Source of the DNA: Nostoc linckia z4
GTDB lineage: Bacteria; Cyanobacteriota; Cyanobacteriia; Cyanobacteriales; Nostocaceae
Reading direction: 5' to 3'
DNA: 42,893 nt
NCBI RefSeq assembly: GCF_002608075.1
Contig: NZ_LAHA01000069.1
Span: 1-42,893 of the forward strand
This document shows, piece after piece, positions 37,001 to 42,893 of the stretch. The translations under genes were made by a program, and so were the position numbers. Under the pieces are notes generated by a model. The model was not told the DNA's origin. It saw only the letters and a list, made by a program, of their open reading frames with translations, and made no database searches. Position 1 is the stretch's first letter, and each line of letters starts with the position of its first letter.

Positions 37001-37273
37001 CCAACGCAATGTGTGCAGATAAGCAGAAAATAGCCGTGCATCGTCAAATCCTCGGCTGGCAACTACATCCCAATTAGTTGCACTTATGTACTGAGCATCA
37101 ACTTCTCTCTCCCACAAAACTTCCAGAGGAGCTCCTAGTGCATCGTCATCTAGACACGAAAGGCGAACTAAGGTGTCTTCCTCAGCAGACGGCCCAAGAA
37201 CTACATCTTCTACAAGATACTGTCGGGAGCGTACCCGAACGATTTGTCCGGCTTCAAGGTTGATTGCTGGCAT
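34031..37273 (-). CDS. drmD: DISARM SNF2-like helicase DrmD
   Basis: 1080 aa. SNF2/Swi2 ATPase motifs: I ADDVGLGKTIEAGLILREML (about 133), II DEAHNAAPASGAKYA (about 244), III LSATPHNGHSNSF, V ATDAAREGVNLQNNCADLFH (about 586) and VI RMEQRNGRIDRK (about 618). The C-terminal 450 residues are coiled-coil rich (ELEEIRLRKEQLVNQVAQLQ, KKLTARGQKEAEEMKKILEE). DrmD is the signature protein of DISARM class 1. It precedes drmMI, separated here by an opposite-strand cassette instead of being adjacent. The promoter should lie in the ~620-bp region upstream of 37273. Confidence 0.93.
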   Translation of the reverse strand: MPAINLEAGQIVRVRSRQYLVEDVVLGPSAEEDTLVRLSCLDDDALGAPLEVLWEREVDAQYISATNWDVVASRGFDDARLFSAYLHTLRWNCVTSIDPKLFQAPYRAGIEVKAYQLEPLRKALLMPRVALFIADDVGLGKTIEAGLILREMLMRQKVRRVIISCPPSVVRQWRDEMESRFGLTFMIFDREFVASRRQERGYGINPWTTHNRFIISHALLRDETYAAPLRDWLGDFSAASMLILDEAHNAAPASGAKYAVDSQLTRTVRDLAPRFEHKLFLSATPHNGHSNSFAALLEILDPQRFCRGVPVRNPKLLDTVMVRRLKRDLREIGEDFPNRQVIPIVIDGLPANAPELKLSRLLQEYRQLREERLKDTSKSTQKSAMLVVTSLQKRLLSSIEAFARTLKVHRTAIEKQAASTSNTTRLSRNLPLLWEPPGADDDRAELDEIEVQAEEDAQMMAATSQATTSALTARELELLEEMSETANAARYQPDPRIKELENWIRSNLCPNLGEPGATWNDRRVIIFTEYTDTKRYLQQQLEALIAGSEREHERIDVFHGGMSEERREAIKLAFNTDPSRHPLRILIATDAAREGVNLQNNCADLFHFDVPWNPSRMEQRNGRIDRKLQRSPIVRCYYFALPQRAEDRVLDILIKKTATIQKELGSLSPVVEKNLSRLLEGGIRHEQANSIAEVIKKVDQSETQANAFSQVVDEELEEIRLRKEQLVNQVAQLQEMLKTSQDWLGLDDRHFRDAISASLEILGVSSLAPVDANEAANDPTTARWIVPSLNQRLGADPTWASTLDTLRIPRKQGQKPWEWRREAPIRPVIFRDSGTLDGDVVHLHLEHRLVQRLLGRFLSQGFIHDELTRACVCLTDEPLPKVLILGRLSLYGDRATRLHDEVIAVAAEWSDPVTRGRKKLQALPEGQKDDVLVLLETSLASPRLREVPASVRQRLCQATSQDVGELTPHLHKRAEVLAERAKKKLTARGQKEAEEMKKILEEQRDRILKTKQETEQPLQLSLFPEEELRQLEADRRHWDKRLNMLAQELVREPARIEAIYEVKAVRVEPVGIVYLYPVSG

Positions 37274-37909
37274 TTTGTCCTACATAAGTACAATGGCACT
37301 TTGCGTTTTATCATCCGAAAGGCATTGCTGCCATAGCATACACACCTAAAGTACCGGACTTATCAACTAGTGTTAGTTATAAATTTTACCACTAGCTGTC
37401 CGTGAGACGCAGCAATATCAGACGATTATATTTTAATTTCAGACTATGATAAAGCGTGGCATTTGCTACCAAAATCATCTTTTTGAGCTACTAACAATCA
37501 AATAATTTCAACATTTGAAATACATACTGTACTTATGATTATGAATTTTTCGGCATTACGATATTAAAACTGAAAGTTTACAGATAGAAAAGTAACAATT
37601 GATTTTGATACCAAAAATTTCACTTTTGACTATGAATTTCTGTTAGAGTGCTTTTTTCTCAAAAAAGTTATTTTTTCAATTTCTTACTCATATATACAAA
37701 CGTGCTTGCATTATCAACAGGCAGTATGTAACTTGGCTAGTGTGTAGTTTATTTGGAGATAGGTTGAAATATAGATGTATTTGAGTTGAGCTATACCTGT
37801 ACTAAACTGGCATATTTGGTAAATTATTTTCTAATTTACAAACAGTTTAGTAATTTGCTAGTTTAATTCGCTTCTCATTGATGTTGTCTTTTACTTGGAA
37901 TTGAGTTTG
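37274..37909. other. ~640-bp AT-rich intergenic region between the DISARM and envelope/conjugation-like operons
   Basis: No gene is supported. It separates divergent units (drmD on minus, 37910 on plus) and must carry both promoters. The one clear structure is the nested inverted repeat at 37801-37851, about 60 bp before the plus-strand start. Confidence 0.55.
37801..37851. repeat. Nested inverted repeat upstream of the right-hand operon
   Basis: Outer arms ACTAAACTG (37801-37809) and CAGTTTAGT (37843-37851) enclose inner arms GTAAATTA (37819-37826) and TAATTTAC (37832-37839). The two stems would stack as one imperfect hairpin. Located just before the first gene of the operon, it may be an operator, a transcript leader hairpin or part of an oriT-like site. 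Confidence 0.6.
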
Positions 37910-38308
37910 ATGGTATGTGAAAACGTTATCTACACCCAAAAAACACTTGCTGAAAGGTACGGGATTTCAATCTCTGCTTTACAAAAGTGGTATCCCTATG
38001 CCGGTATAGTAAAACCGCGAAAGCGGGGAGGATATTTTGATGCAGCAACAGTTGAGATTGCTGATGTTTTTTACGTTGCTACCAAAATTCGGCGGTTGAC
38101 GTATAAGGAATATTTACAGCAAGTAATTCCTGCTGGTGGCTTAGATGCTTATTTACAAAAAGTTAATGGCCTAACCCTTTATAACTTTTTGACCAAGCAT
38201 ATATCTGATGAAGAAAAAAACAACCCAATTGTGCAATCAGTAATTAGGAGAATTGAGCGGAATGAAGCATATCAACAAAGTGGCAGAGACTTTGCAGGTG
38301 TCGCCTGA
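37910..38308 (+). CDS. Small HTH-like protein, 132 aa
   Basis: The N-terminus YTQKTLAERYGISISALQKWYPYAGIVKPRKRGGYFDAATV has the layout of an HTH with winged segment, as in MerR/excisionase-type proteins, followed by a helical region (IRRLTYKEYLQQVIPAGGLD). The ATG at 37910 is preferred to a TTG at 37895. The C-terminal 47 bases overlap the next gene in another frame. As the first gene of the operon it could be its regulator or a mating-cluster accessory factor. Confidence 0.65.
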   Translation: MVCENVIYTQKTLAERYGISISALQKWYPYAGIVKPRKRGGYFDAATVEIADVFYVATKIRRLTYKEYLQQVIPAGGLDAYLQKVNGLTLYNFLTKHISDEEKNNPIVQSVIRRIERNEAYQQSGRDFAGVA

Positions 38309-38882
38309 TGTAGTACGTACCTGCTGTCGGTTGTTAGATTTAGCTTTGCAGCCAAATGATACGCTTGACGAAACAATTGAACAGCAATTAGTTCAACTTA
38401 AAGAGATAGCTTCTCGTGAAGGTATGTCCCTTGAAGAAGCTGCCCAGCACTTGATTGCAATGCGCGATCGCAAATCAGAAGTAGGCGAACATAAGTTCGA
38501 CAAGCGCGAGTATATTAAACAGCGATTTGGCGTAGATCCAGAACAAGCTTCCCCCGACAGCTTTGTAGGAATACTTTATCGGGATGCTGATAGGGGTATT
38601 CAGTTAGGAGAATTACGCCATAAAGTGGTGCTTGAATCTTCCACACTTGCTCTAGAAGAATTTGTTTTTCATGGCAGTAGTTCGCTGGCTGAAGGTAATA
38701 CTTCCGTTTCGCCCGGTTACGACCAGGCGCAAGAGCGAATCAATTCGCGCATTGATAACGATTTTTTCGGCAAAGTGAACTGGGGGGAAGAGACTCATCC
38801 ACTGTTGGTCAGTACATCGACACCGCAGCCGAGACAGTTGAAGTCCTCGCAGCCGAAAACCGTGCAATCTCCGAAGAAATAG
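38262..38882 (+). CDS. HTH-like protein, 206 aa; C-terminus probably altered by a frameshift
   Basis: The N-terminus MKHINKVAETLQVSPDVVRT followed by CCRLLDLAL looks like a small HTH, and a helical middle part contains MSLEEAAQHLIAMRDRK and VDPEQASPDSFVGILYRDAD. ATG 38262 has GAGCGG upstream; a TTG at 38253 is the longer alternative. After the G6 run at 38782-38787 this frame turns into a low-complexity STPQPRQLKSSQPKTVQSPKK tail, whereas the -1 frame continues with a well-behaved helical sequence into the next gene. The true product may therefore run on to 39139. Confidence 0.6.
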   Translation: MKHINKVAETLQVSPDVVRTCCRLLDLALQPNDTLDETIEQQLVQLKEIASREGMSLEEAAQHLIAMRDRKSEVGEHKFDKREYIKQRFGVDPEQASPDSFVGILYRDADRGIQLGELRHKVVLESSTLALEEFVFHGSSSLAEGNTSVSPGYDQAQERINSRIDNDFFGKVNWGEETHPLLVSTSTPQPRQLKSSQPKTVQSPKK

Positions 38883-38890
38883 TTAGCCAG

Positions 38891-39139
38891 ATGCTACCCA
38901 TCTGCTATCGAATACGGGATGAAAGTTTACTTAATTTGAGAAAAACATCTACTCAAGCAGTTGGTATAAATTTACTTTCGGTAGTAGCTGGTACTGTGAT
39001 TGGGACGTGGGTAGCGGTTCCCCCAACACAAGATAAACAGGAGATTTACAGCATCCAGCCAATTTTGGTAGGTGTAGGCATAGGTGAATTAGTGGGTTTA
39101 GTTCTGGCACTAGTAGTTATTTGGTTTACCAGGGAGTAA
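38891..39139 (+). CDS. Membrane protein, 82 aa, probably the 3' part of the preceding frame
   Basis: One or two transmembrane helices: LLSVVAGTVIGTWVAV (about 29-44) and ILVGVGIGELVGLVLALVVI (about 58-77). The frame is open upstream of the ATG back to a TAA at 38756 and encodes TVGQYIDTAAETVEVLAAEN then RAISEEIVSQ before MLPICYRIRD, all plausible protein but with no start codon. This suggests the ATG at 38891 is internal and the protein was fused to the previous one. If it starts here it would need initiation 8 bases after the previous stop with only a weak GAAG. Confidence 0.55.
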   Translation: MLPICYRIRDESLLNLRKTSTQAVGINLLSVVAGTVIGTWVAVPPTQDKQEIYSIQPILVGVGIGELVGLVLALVVIWFTRE

Positions 39140-39141
39140 GT

Positions 39142-39360
39142 ATGAGTGCAGCATTTGACTTTTTGGTTAACACAGCAGGTGGTTTGTTAATGAACTTGGG
39201 TGTTTCTGGGATGGTGGGACAGCTATTGGGAGTGGGGGCCACTCTTGCCTTGCACCCTCTGTTACTACTAACCGGGATAGTTGTGGGTGGTGCAGGAATT
39301 GCGATCGCACGCGAGTTAAACAAGCGCCCTCAGTTGCAGTTGGTTGTTGATAATACGTGA
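39142..39360 (+). CDS. Small membrane protein, 72 aa
   Basis: AGGGAG lies 5 bases before the ATG at 39142, so this start is better than the in-frame TTG at 39121. Nearly the whole chain is hydrophobic and Gly-rich (GGLLMNLGVSGMVGQLLGVG, LLLLTGIVVGGAGIAIA), two transmembrane helices with a short charged end ELNKRPQLQLVVDNT. Located in a run of membrane-protein genes 2 bp after the previous stop. Not recognised further; a pilin-like or VirB2-like small subunit is possible but not supported by a signal peptide. Confidence 0.65.
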   Translation: MSAAFDFLVNTAGGLLMNLGVSGMVGQLLGVGATLALHPLLLLTGIVVGGAGIAIARELNKRPQLQLVVDNT

Positions 39361-39370
39361 GGGGTAAATT

Positions 39371-40213
39371 ATGTTTACTCCTACACCTGTGCGAAATAAA
39401 CAACCAAGTCGAAGAAGACAAAAGGTAAATGTCACCCTGTGGACGGTTTGTTCGACTGTTAGTGCGTTGTCTGTGATTGGGGCGGTTGCATTAATGGTTG
39501 GATGGAAGCAACAAATTCCAGGTAATCAAATATCAGAGGTACAGCAAGTAAAGGCGCAAGTTGCCCAAATTCGAGAAGTGTACTTAGAAAAGCTTTCCCG
39601 TACTGACTACAATATAGACCATCTGTCCAGTTACTCCTCAGTAGAAGGTGCGCCTACTCTTACGGGCTGGCGACAGTTGGCGGCGGCATTGTGGGGACAG
39701 CAATTGCGGGGTGAAATATCCAGAATGCAAGCTAATGAGAAATCTGGGTTTTACCGCCTTCATTATATGCCAGCACTGGAGATAGTTAAGTTCAACTCTC
39801 TGGATGTTTTACTAGAAGCGGCTTCTGGAAATAATAGTTTTTACTGGGGATACCGCAAAACTGATGGTACGAAAGTAGAGGAGAAGATACCAACTGGGGC
39901 TGCTGCTGTTTTGATCTTGGGTAAATTAGAGGCGATTGATTACGCACAGAATTTGGAATCTCAACCATCGGTTGACCTGAATCAAATGCTAATTCAGATT
40001 AGGAATGCTCAAGAACCATACTCACTTGCACAGGCGCAGCTGTTACGGGCGCGCGGGTATTTAGACCCAGTAGAGCAGATGGCACAGGTGGCAGATATCC
40101 GCGAGAAAATACGCCAGAAAGAGGAGGAAAGGCGAATATATCTCCAACAAATGAAGAAGCAATTACCTAATCTAATTCCTAACAGAAAGCCTGTTAATAA
40201 ATCAGGGGAGTGA
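39371..40213 (+). CDS. Membrane-anchored protein with coiled-coil C-terminus, 280 aa
   Basis: Basic N-terminus (RNKQPSRRRQK), one transmembrane helix (LWTVCSTVSALSVIGAVALMV, about 23-43), then an extracytoplasmic domain of about 230 residues ending in charged coils (VADIREKIRQKEEERRIYLQQMKKQ). GAGGGGT at the previous stop serves as ribosome site. The topology resembles VirB8-like or TraE-like inner membrane proteins of conjugation clusters, but the fold cannot be confirmed by eye. Confidence 0.65.
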   Translation: MFTPTPVRNKQPSRRRQKVNVTLWTVCSTVSALSVIGAVALMVGWKQQIPGNQISEVQQVKAQVAQIREVYLEKLSRTDYNIDHLSSYSSVEGAPTLTGWRQLAAALWGQQLRGEISRMQANEKSGFYRLHYMPALEIVKFNSLDVLLEAASGNNSFYWGYRKTDGTKVEEKIPTGAAAVLILGKLEAIDYAQNLESQPSVDLNQMLIQIRNAQEPYSLAQAQLLRARGYLDPVEQMAQVADIREKIRQKEEERRIYLQQMKKQLPNLIPNRKPVNKSGE

Positions 40214-40217
40214 TGTC

Positions 40218-40799
40218 ATGTATGTCAAGTTTGCTGCTGCGATAATTTGCATAGCTTTGTGTTCGCTCAATGTTGTAGCGGCAGTCAAACGTACACCTAT
40301 TCGTACTACCCTGGAAGGTTCAACTCGGACAACGGTTGAAATGATGCCATCTCCCAATTCAGAAGTGCATTGGATGAGTGCAGTTATATTTTTGGCTGGG
40401 TTTGCTTGTTTCTTGAGTTGGGGCATTTATGACTATAACAATGCAGTTGAAGAAACAGATGAAGTGTCTGATAACTTGGGAACTTCTAACAATCAACAAC
40501 TTCATGTTGGTGTTTCTAATACTGATATTCAGCCTTCTTTAATCCCCCCAGTTTCGCCTCCTGGGATGAGATTTAATAATGAGTTTTCTGCTAAAAATGT
40601 CGTTCAATTTTCTCCTCGTTCTACTGTTTCTGGATTAGGGCGAGTAGATAGTAGTCAGTTTGTTGAAAATGGAGTGCAAAATCAACCTGGAATGTTATCT
40701 CCAGAAGAGTTTTACGCCCAACTTCAAGATGAAGATTTTTGGGAAGATACTAACTCCCAAATAAATAATAAACCCGCCAGCTATAGGAATCCGATTTGA
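40218..40799 (+). CDS. Membrane protein, 193 aa
   Basis: The N-terminus MYVKFAAAIICIALCSLNVVAAV is a signal peptide or first transmembrane helix; a second helix AVIFLAGFACFLSWGIY lies about 55-71. The remaining ~120 residues are acidic, Ser/Asn/Gln-rich and look disordered. GGGGAG precedes the ATG by about 9 bases. It is 4 bp after the previous stop. Not recognised. Confidence 0.6.
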   Translation: MYVKFAAAIICIALCSLNVVAAVKRTPIRTTLEGSTRTTVEMMPSPNSEVHWMSAVIFLAGFACFLSWGIYDYNNAVEETDEVSDNLGTSNNQQLHVGVSNTDIQPSLIPPVSPPGMRFNNEFSAKNVVQFSPRSTVSGLGRVDSSQFVENGVQNQPGMLSPEEFYAQLQDEDFWEDTNSQINNKPASYRNPI

Positions 40800-40822
40800 T
40801 TTCTGAAAAAATCTAAGTATAT

Positions 40823-40900
40823 GTAGGGTGCGTTATCACGAAGTGTAACGCACCGTATTCTGGGCTTTGGTGCGTTGCGCTGCGCGACAACACACCCTAC
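40823..40900. repeat. 78-bp dispersed palindromic repeat of cyanobacterial type
   Basis: The element begins GTAGGGTGCG and ends with CACACCCTAC (8-bp terminal inverted repeat GTAGGGTG/CACCCTAC). It contains a strong hairpin GGTGCGTTA..TAACGCACC (40827-40854) and a second imperfect hairpin around GCGTTGCGCTGCGCGACAAC. This is the well-known cyanobacterial small-repeat (MITE-like) type. It occupies the otherwise empty 40800-40956 gap and could terminate or attenuate the operon. Confidence 0.8.
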
Positions 40901-40956
40901 GTATTTGTTCAAAAATCAAATATGAATCCTATAGTTAGTTAATTTGAGGTCATATT

Positions 40957-41445
40957 ATGAGTAGAAATCAACGCCGTAATTTTGATGTTGATTATTCTGA
41001 AGGTGGAGCAATTGTGCCTGCCAATCGGTTGCAAAATATGTTGCAGCAGGTACAGCAAGGAGGAATGGTAAATCAGCAACCTAGCGTTTCTCCTATGACC
41101 ACTTATGAGACTCAACCAGTAGAAGTTAGGTATATTAATGCACCTACTGCTTATAAGCCGAGAGTTCCTCAGATAGAAATTCCCTATATTGAGACTTGGA
41201 AAGCACATAGGTTGCATCCACAGAATCCCTGGAGATTTGGCTGGTATCCAGTATATTTTTTATCTGATGTAATTAAATCTCCTGTGGGTGTTGCTGCTGT
41301 AGGAGTGTGGTTATTAATAATGCTGTTGAATTTTCTCCTGAATGGCAGTTACACCGGGCCAGGATATGCAGCTGGGAAGAAGATTGAAGTTGTACCCAAG
41401 GAAGTTCCTTCTTTTGCCCTGCCTGTGGTTAAGCAATTGGAATAA
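40957..41445 (+). CDS. Membrane protein with Pro-rich N-terminus, 162 aa
   Basis: GAGGT lies 6 bases before the ATG. A Gln/Pro-rich cytoplasmic region (LQNMLQQVQQGGMVNQQPSV, IPYIETWKAHRLHPQNPWRF) leads to one clear transmembrane helix (GVAAVGVWLLIMLLNFLL, about 111-128) and a short tail. The next gene starts on the last base of this stop (TAATG). Not recognised; resembles a small coupling or anchor subunit of a membrane complex. Confidence 0.6.
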   Translation: MSRNQRRNFDVDYSEGGAIVPANRLQNMLQQVQQGGMVNQQPSVSPMTTYETQPVEVRYINAPTAYKPRVPQIEIPYIETWKAHRLHPQNPWRFGWYPVYFLSDVIKSPVGVAAVGVWLLIMLLNFLLNGSYTGPGYAAGKKIEVVPKEVPSFALPVVKQLE

Positions 41446-41786
41446 TGTGGGTAAAGGCAATTTTTTGGTTCGTACTGCTGGTATGGATTGCAGATATCTT
41501 GCAACCGGGATATTTGCAGTTTTATAACTGGCGTAATGCTGTGGCATTGGCACAAAAGCTTCAATTTTTATCGCCAACAGTTGTTTCTACTGCTGCACCT
41601 GGCGTGAATATGTCTTCTAATCCTGTCTCTACTCGCTATTCCCCTAAAGTTAAGGAATCTGCCACATCCGGAGATGGCCTAAATTCTCCTGATTGCCGTG
41701 TAGCTCAGAATGATTTTGAGGAAGTATTGAGTACTGCAAAGATTGGTTGTTGGCAGGTTTCTCCTGCTAATGCAAAAAGGCGTTGA
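41445..41786 (+). CDS. Secreted or membrane-anchored small protein, 113 aa
   Basis: N-terminal hydrophobic segment MWVKAIFWFVLLVWIADILQ, then a mostly disordered Ser/Asn/Pro-rich part with Cys near 83 and 102 (PDCRVAQ, IGCWQVSP), possibly a disulfide pair. It overlaps the previous stop by 1 base and ends 4 bp before the peptidase ATG. Not recognised. Confidence 0.6.
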   Translation: MWVKAIFWFVLLVWIADILQPGYLQFYNWRNAVALAQKLQFLSPTVVSTAAPGVNMSSNPVSTRYSPKVKESATSGDGLNSPDCRVAQNDFEEVLSTAKIGCWQVSPANAKRR

Positions 41787-41790
41787 GACA

Positions 41791-42441
41791 ATGCGAATAA
41801 TCTTTGAAACTGACGCTAAAAAAGAGGTTAGTAATTCGACTGTAACTAGTTTGGATGAGACAGCCGATACTAATTCGAGTGAAAGTTGGAGATATGCGAT
41901 CGCAACCTCAGTTGTCATTGCAGCTATGGTCATTCCCCAGGTTTCTGGATGGATTGAATCTCAGCTGTTAGTTAAATCTCTCCAGAATCTAATACTACTT
42001 AGAACTGTTGTTAGCAATAAGGTTTTAAATAACGGTCGAATTGCCTTTCCTACTGCGGCTGGTACTCCTGTAACTAGTGAATTTGGTTGGCGGACACACC
42101 CCATTACAGGCGATCGCAAGTTTCACAGGGGAATTGATTTTGGTGCAGCCAAGGGTACGCCAATTTATGCAGTTGATGCTGGTCGAGTAGTTTTTGCGGG
42201 TGACAAGGATGGTTACGGCAAAGCAGTTGTTATTCAGCATCAGGAAAGTTTATCTACTCTCTACGGTCATGCCAGTCAGCTGTATGTACAGCAGGGACAA
42301 CAAGTTGTCCGTGGGCAGATGATTGCAGCAGTAGGTAGTACGGGGTTTTCGACGGGGCCACATTTACATTTTGAGGTTCACGTTAATGGTGTAGCGCAGA
42401 ACCCCCGCCCTTATTTACACGAATATTTAGCAAACCGTTGA
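41791..42441 (+). CDS. Membrane-anchored M23 (LytM) peptidoglycan endopeptidase, 216 aa
   Basis: Transmembrane anchor YAIATSVVIAAMVIPQV (about 35-51), then a complete LytM domain: FGWRTHP, HRGIDFGA (zinc His112 and Asp116), YGHAS (His160), GPHLHFEV (catalytic His191 and zinc His193). It cuts peptide cross-links of murein, either for wall remodelling or to open the wall for a secretion or conjugation channel. ATG 41791 (after AAGG) is chosen; upstream in-frame ATG at 41770 adds 7 residues and overlaps the previous gene. Confidence 0.88.
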   Translation: MRIIFETDAKKEVSNSTVTSLDETADTNSSESWRYAIATSVVIAAMVIPQVSGWIESQLLVKSLQNLILLRTVVSNKVLNNGRIAFPTAAGTPVTSEFGWRTHPITGDRKFHRGIDFGAAKGTPIYAVDAGRVVFAGDKDGYGKAVVIQHQESLSTLYGHASQLYVQQGQQVVRGQMIAAVGSTGFSTGPHLHFEVHVNGVAQNPRPYLHEYLANR

Positions 42442-42467
42442 AAGTTATTTAGCTATTGGCAAGAGCA

Positions 42468-42725
42468 ATGCAAATTGTACCGATTTTTATATCAGGTGTA
42501 GTTGGTGCAGCCTGCTCTGTTGCATTTTCTTATGGAGTAGCTTCACTGCCATGTGGATTGGTATCCAAGGGTGCGGATAGTGTTTGCCAAGTGCGTAGTT
42601 TTGGTAAAGCAGTTGATAGTTGGAAATTTGGGTTTATTGTCGGTGGTTTAGTAGGATGGGAGCAACGCGATTTTGTGAGGTCGGGTAAAAACCAAGCGTT
42701 CGCTAAAACTGACATTTGTGCATGA
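42468..42725 (+). CDS. Small membrane protein, 85 aa
   Basis: Two hydrophobic segments (VPIFISGVVGAACSVAFSYG and WKFGFIVGGLVGW) around a two-Cys loop (LPCGL, SVCQV). ATG 42468 with AAGAG 4 bases upstream; a TTG at 42456 is the alternative. It is the last complete gene of the operon, 26 bp after the peptidase. Not recognised. Confidence 0.55.
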   Translation: MQIVPIFISGVVGAACSVAFSYGVASLPCGLVSKGADSVCQVRSFGKAVDSWKFGFIVGGLVGWEQRDFVRSGKNQAFAKTDICA

Positions 42726-42864
42726 AGTAATTTTGTTTACAGTTAATATACGTAATCATACGATAAATCATCTTGATGAGATATCTCAAAAAGATTGCTA
42801 GTAAGTTATTTGACGATTATTTCCAAATATATCTACGATAAGTCTTTAATACTCAGTATCAATT

Positions 42865-42893
42865 ATGGCAAACAATAAATTGAATACAGAATT
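42865..42893 (+). CDS. Possible start of a further gene (partial)
   Basis: ATG 42865 opens MANNKLNTE and runs off the window. No ribosome binding site is visible, so the call is weak; the 42726-42864 gap before it holds nothing recognisable. Confidence 0.25.

Overview
The window looks like an accessory segment (genomic island or large plasmid) of a filamentous, Nostoc-type cyanobacterium. The evidence is recurrent HIP1-type GCGATCGC octamers, an NB-ARC/TPR gene remnant, a cyanobacterial-style group II intron, a DUF4351 relic and a short dispersed repeat starting GTAGGGTGCG. No rRNA, tRNA, CRISPR array or core housekeeping operon is visible.

Left part (1-10.7 kb): a partial gene end and a 5'-truncated NB-ARC/TPR gene. 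Next comes a group II intron (2100-4234, minus strand) that encodes its own RT-HNH protein and lies directly behind a cytosine-C5 DNA methyltransferase gene. Two unrecognised minus-strand genes follow, one of them an internally duplicated HTH-like protein. A perfect 24-bp-arm palindrome separates them from a plus-strand trio: a putative ribbon-helix-helix protein with five P-x7-W repeats, a PAS-like protein and a methyltransferase-like protein.

Middle (10.7-37.3 kb) is a dense defence island. A plus-strand pair encodes an unknown protein and a RecQ-type helicase fused to a PD-(D/E)XK-like nuclease. On the minus strand, in transcription order, are drmD (SNF2 helicase), drmMI (adenine methylase), a VapBC-like pair, a small unknown gene, drmA (helicase), drmB (DUF1998) and drmC (PLD). 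This is the class 1 DISARM gene order, interrupted by two cargo blocks. One cargo block is a plus-strand cluster between drmD and drmMI: a GNAT-like protein, an unknown, a 39-aa ORF and a PD-(D/E)XK-like nuclease. Directly downstream of drmC, in the same direction, lies a 1122-aa protein that joins an AlbA_2/Schlafen-like domain and a HATPase_c_4-like domain to an Argonaute half (N/APAZ-like region, MID with an intact Y-K-Q-K pocket, PIWI with at least two catalytic acidic residues missing). An MrfA-like helicase follows. The AlbA_2-HATPase-Argonaute fusion is the most interesting object in the window. The DISARM genes would modify and exclude DNA, while the fused Argonaute probably acts as a guide-programmed sensor with a non-PIWI effector; the latter is inference.

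Right part (37.3-42.9 kb): after a ~640-bp AT-rich gap with a nested inverted repeat, a compact plus-strand operon encodes two small HTH-like proteins, several one- or two-helix membrane proteins and a membrane-anchored M23 endopeptidase. This composition suits a cell-envelope or conjugation (type IV secretion-like) cluster, but no hallmark VirB/TraG ATPase lies inside the window. A likely -1 frameshift sits in a G6 run in this operon.
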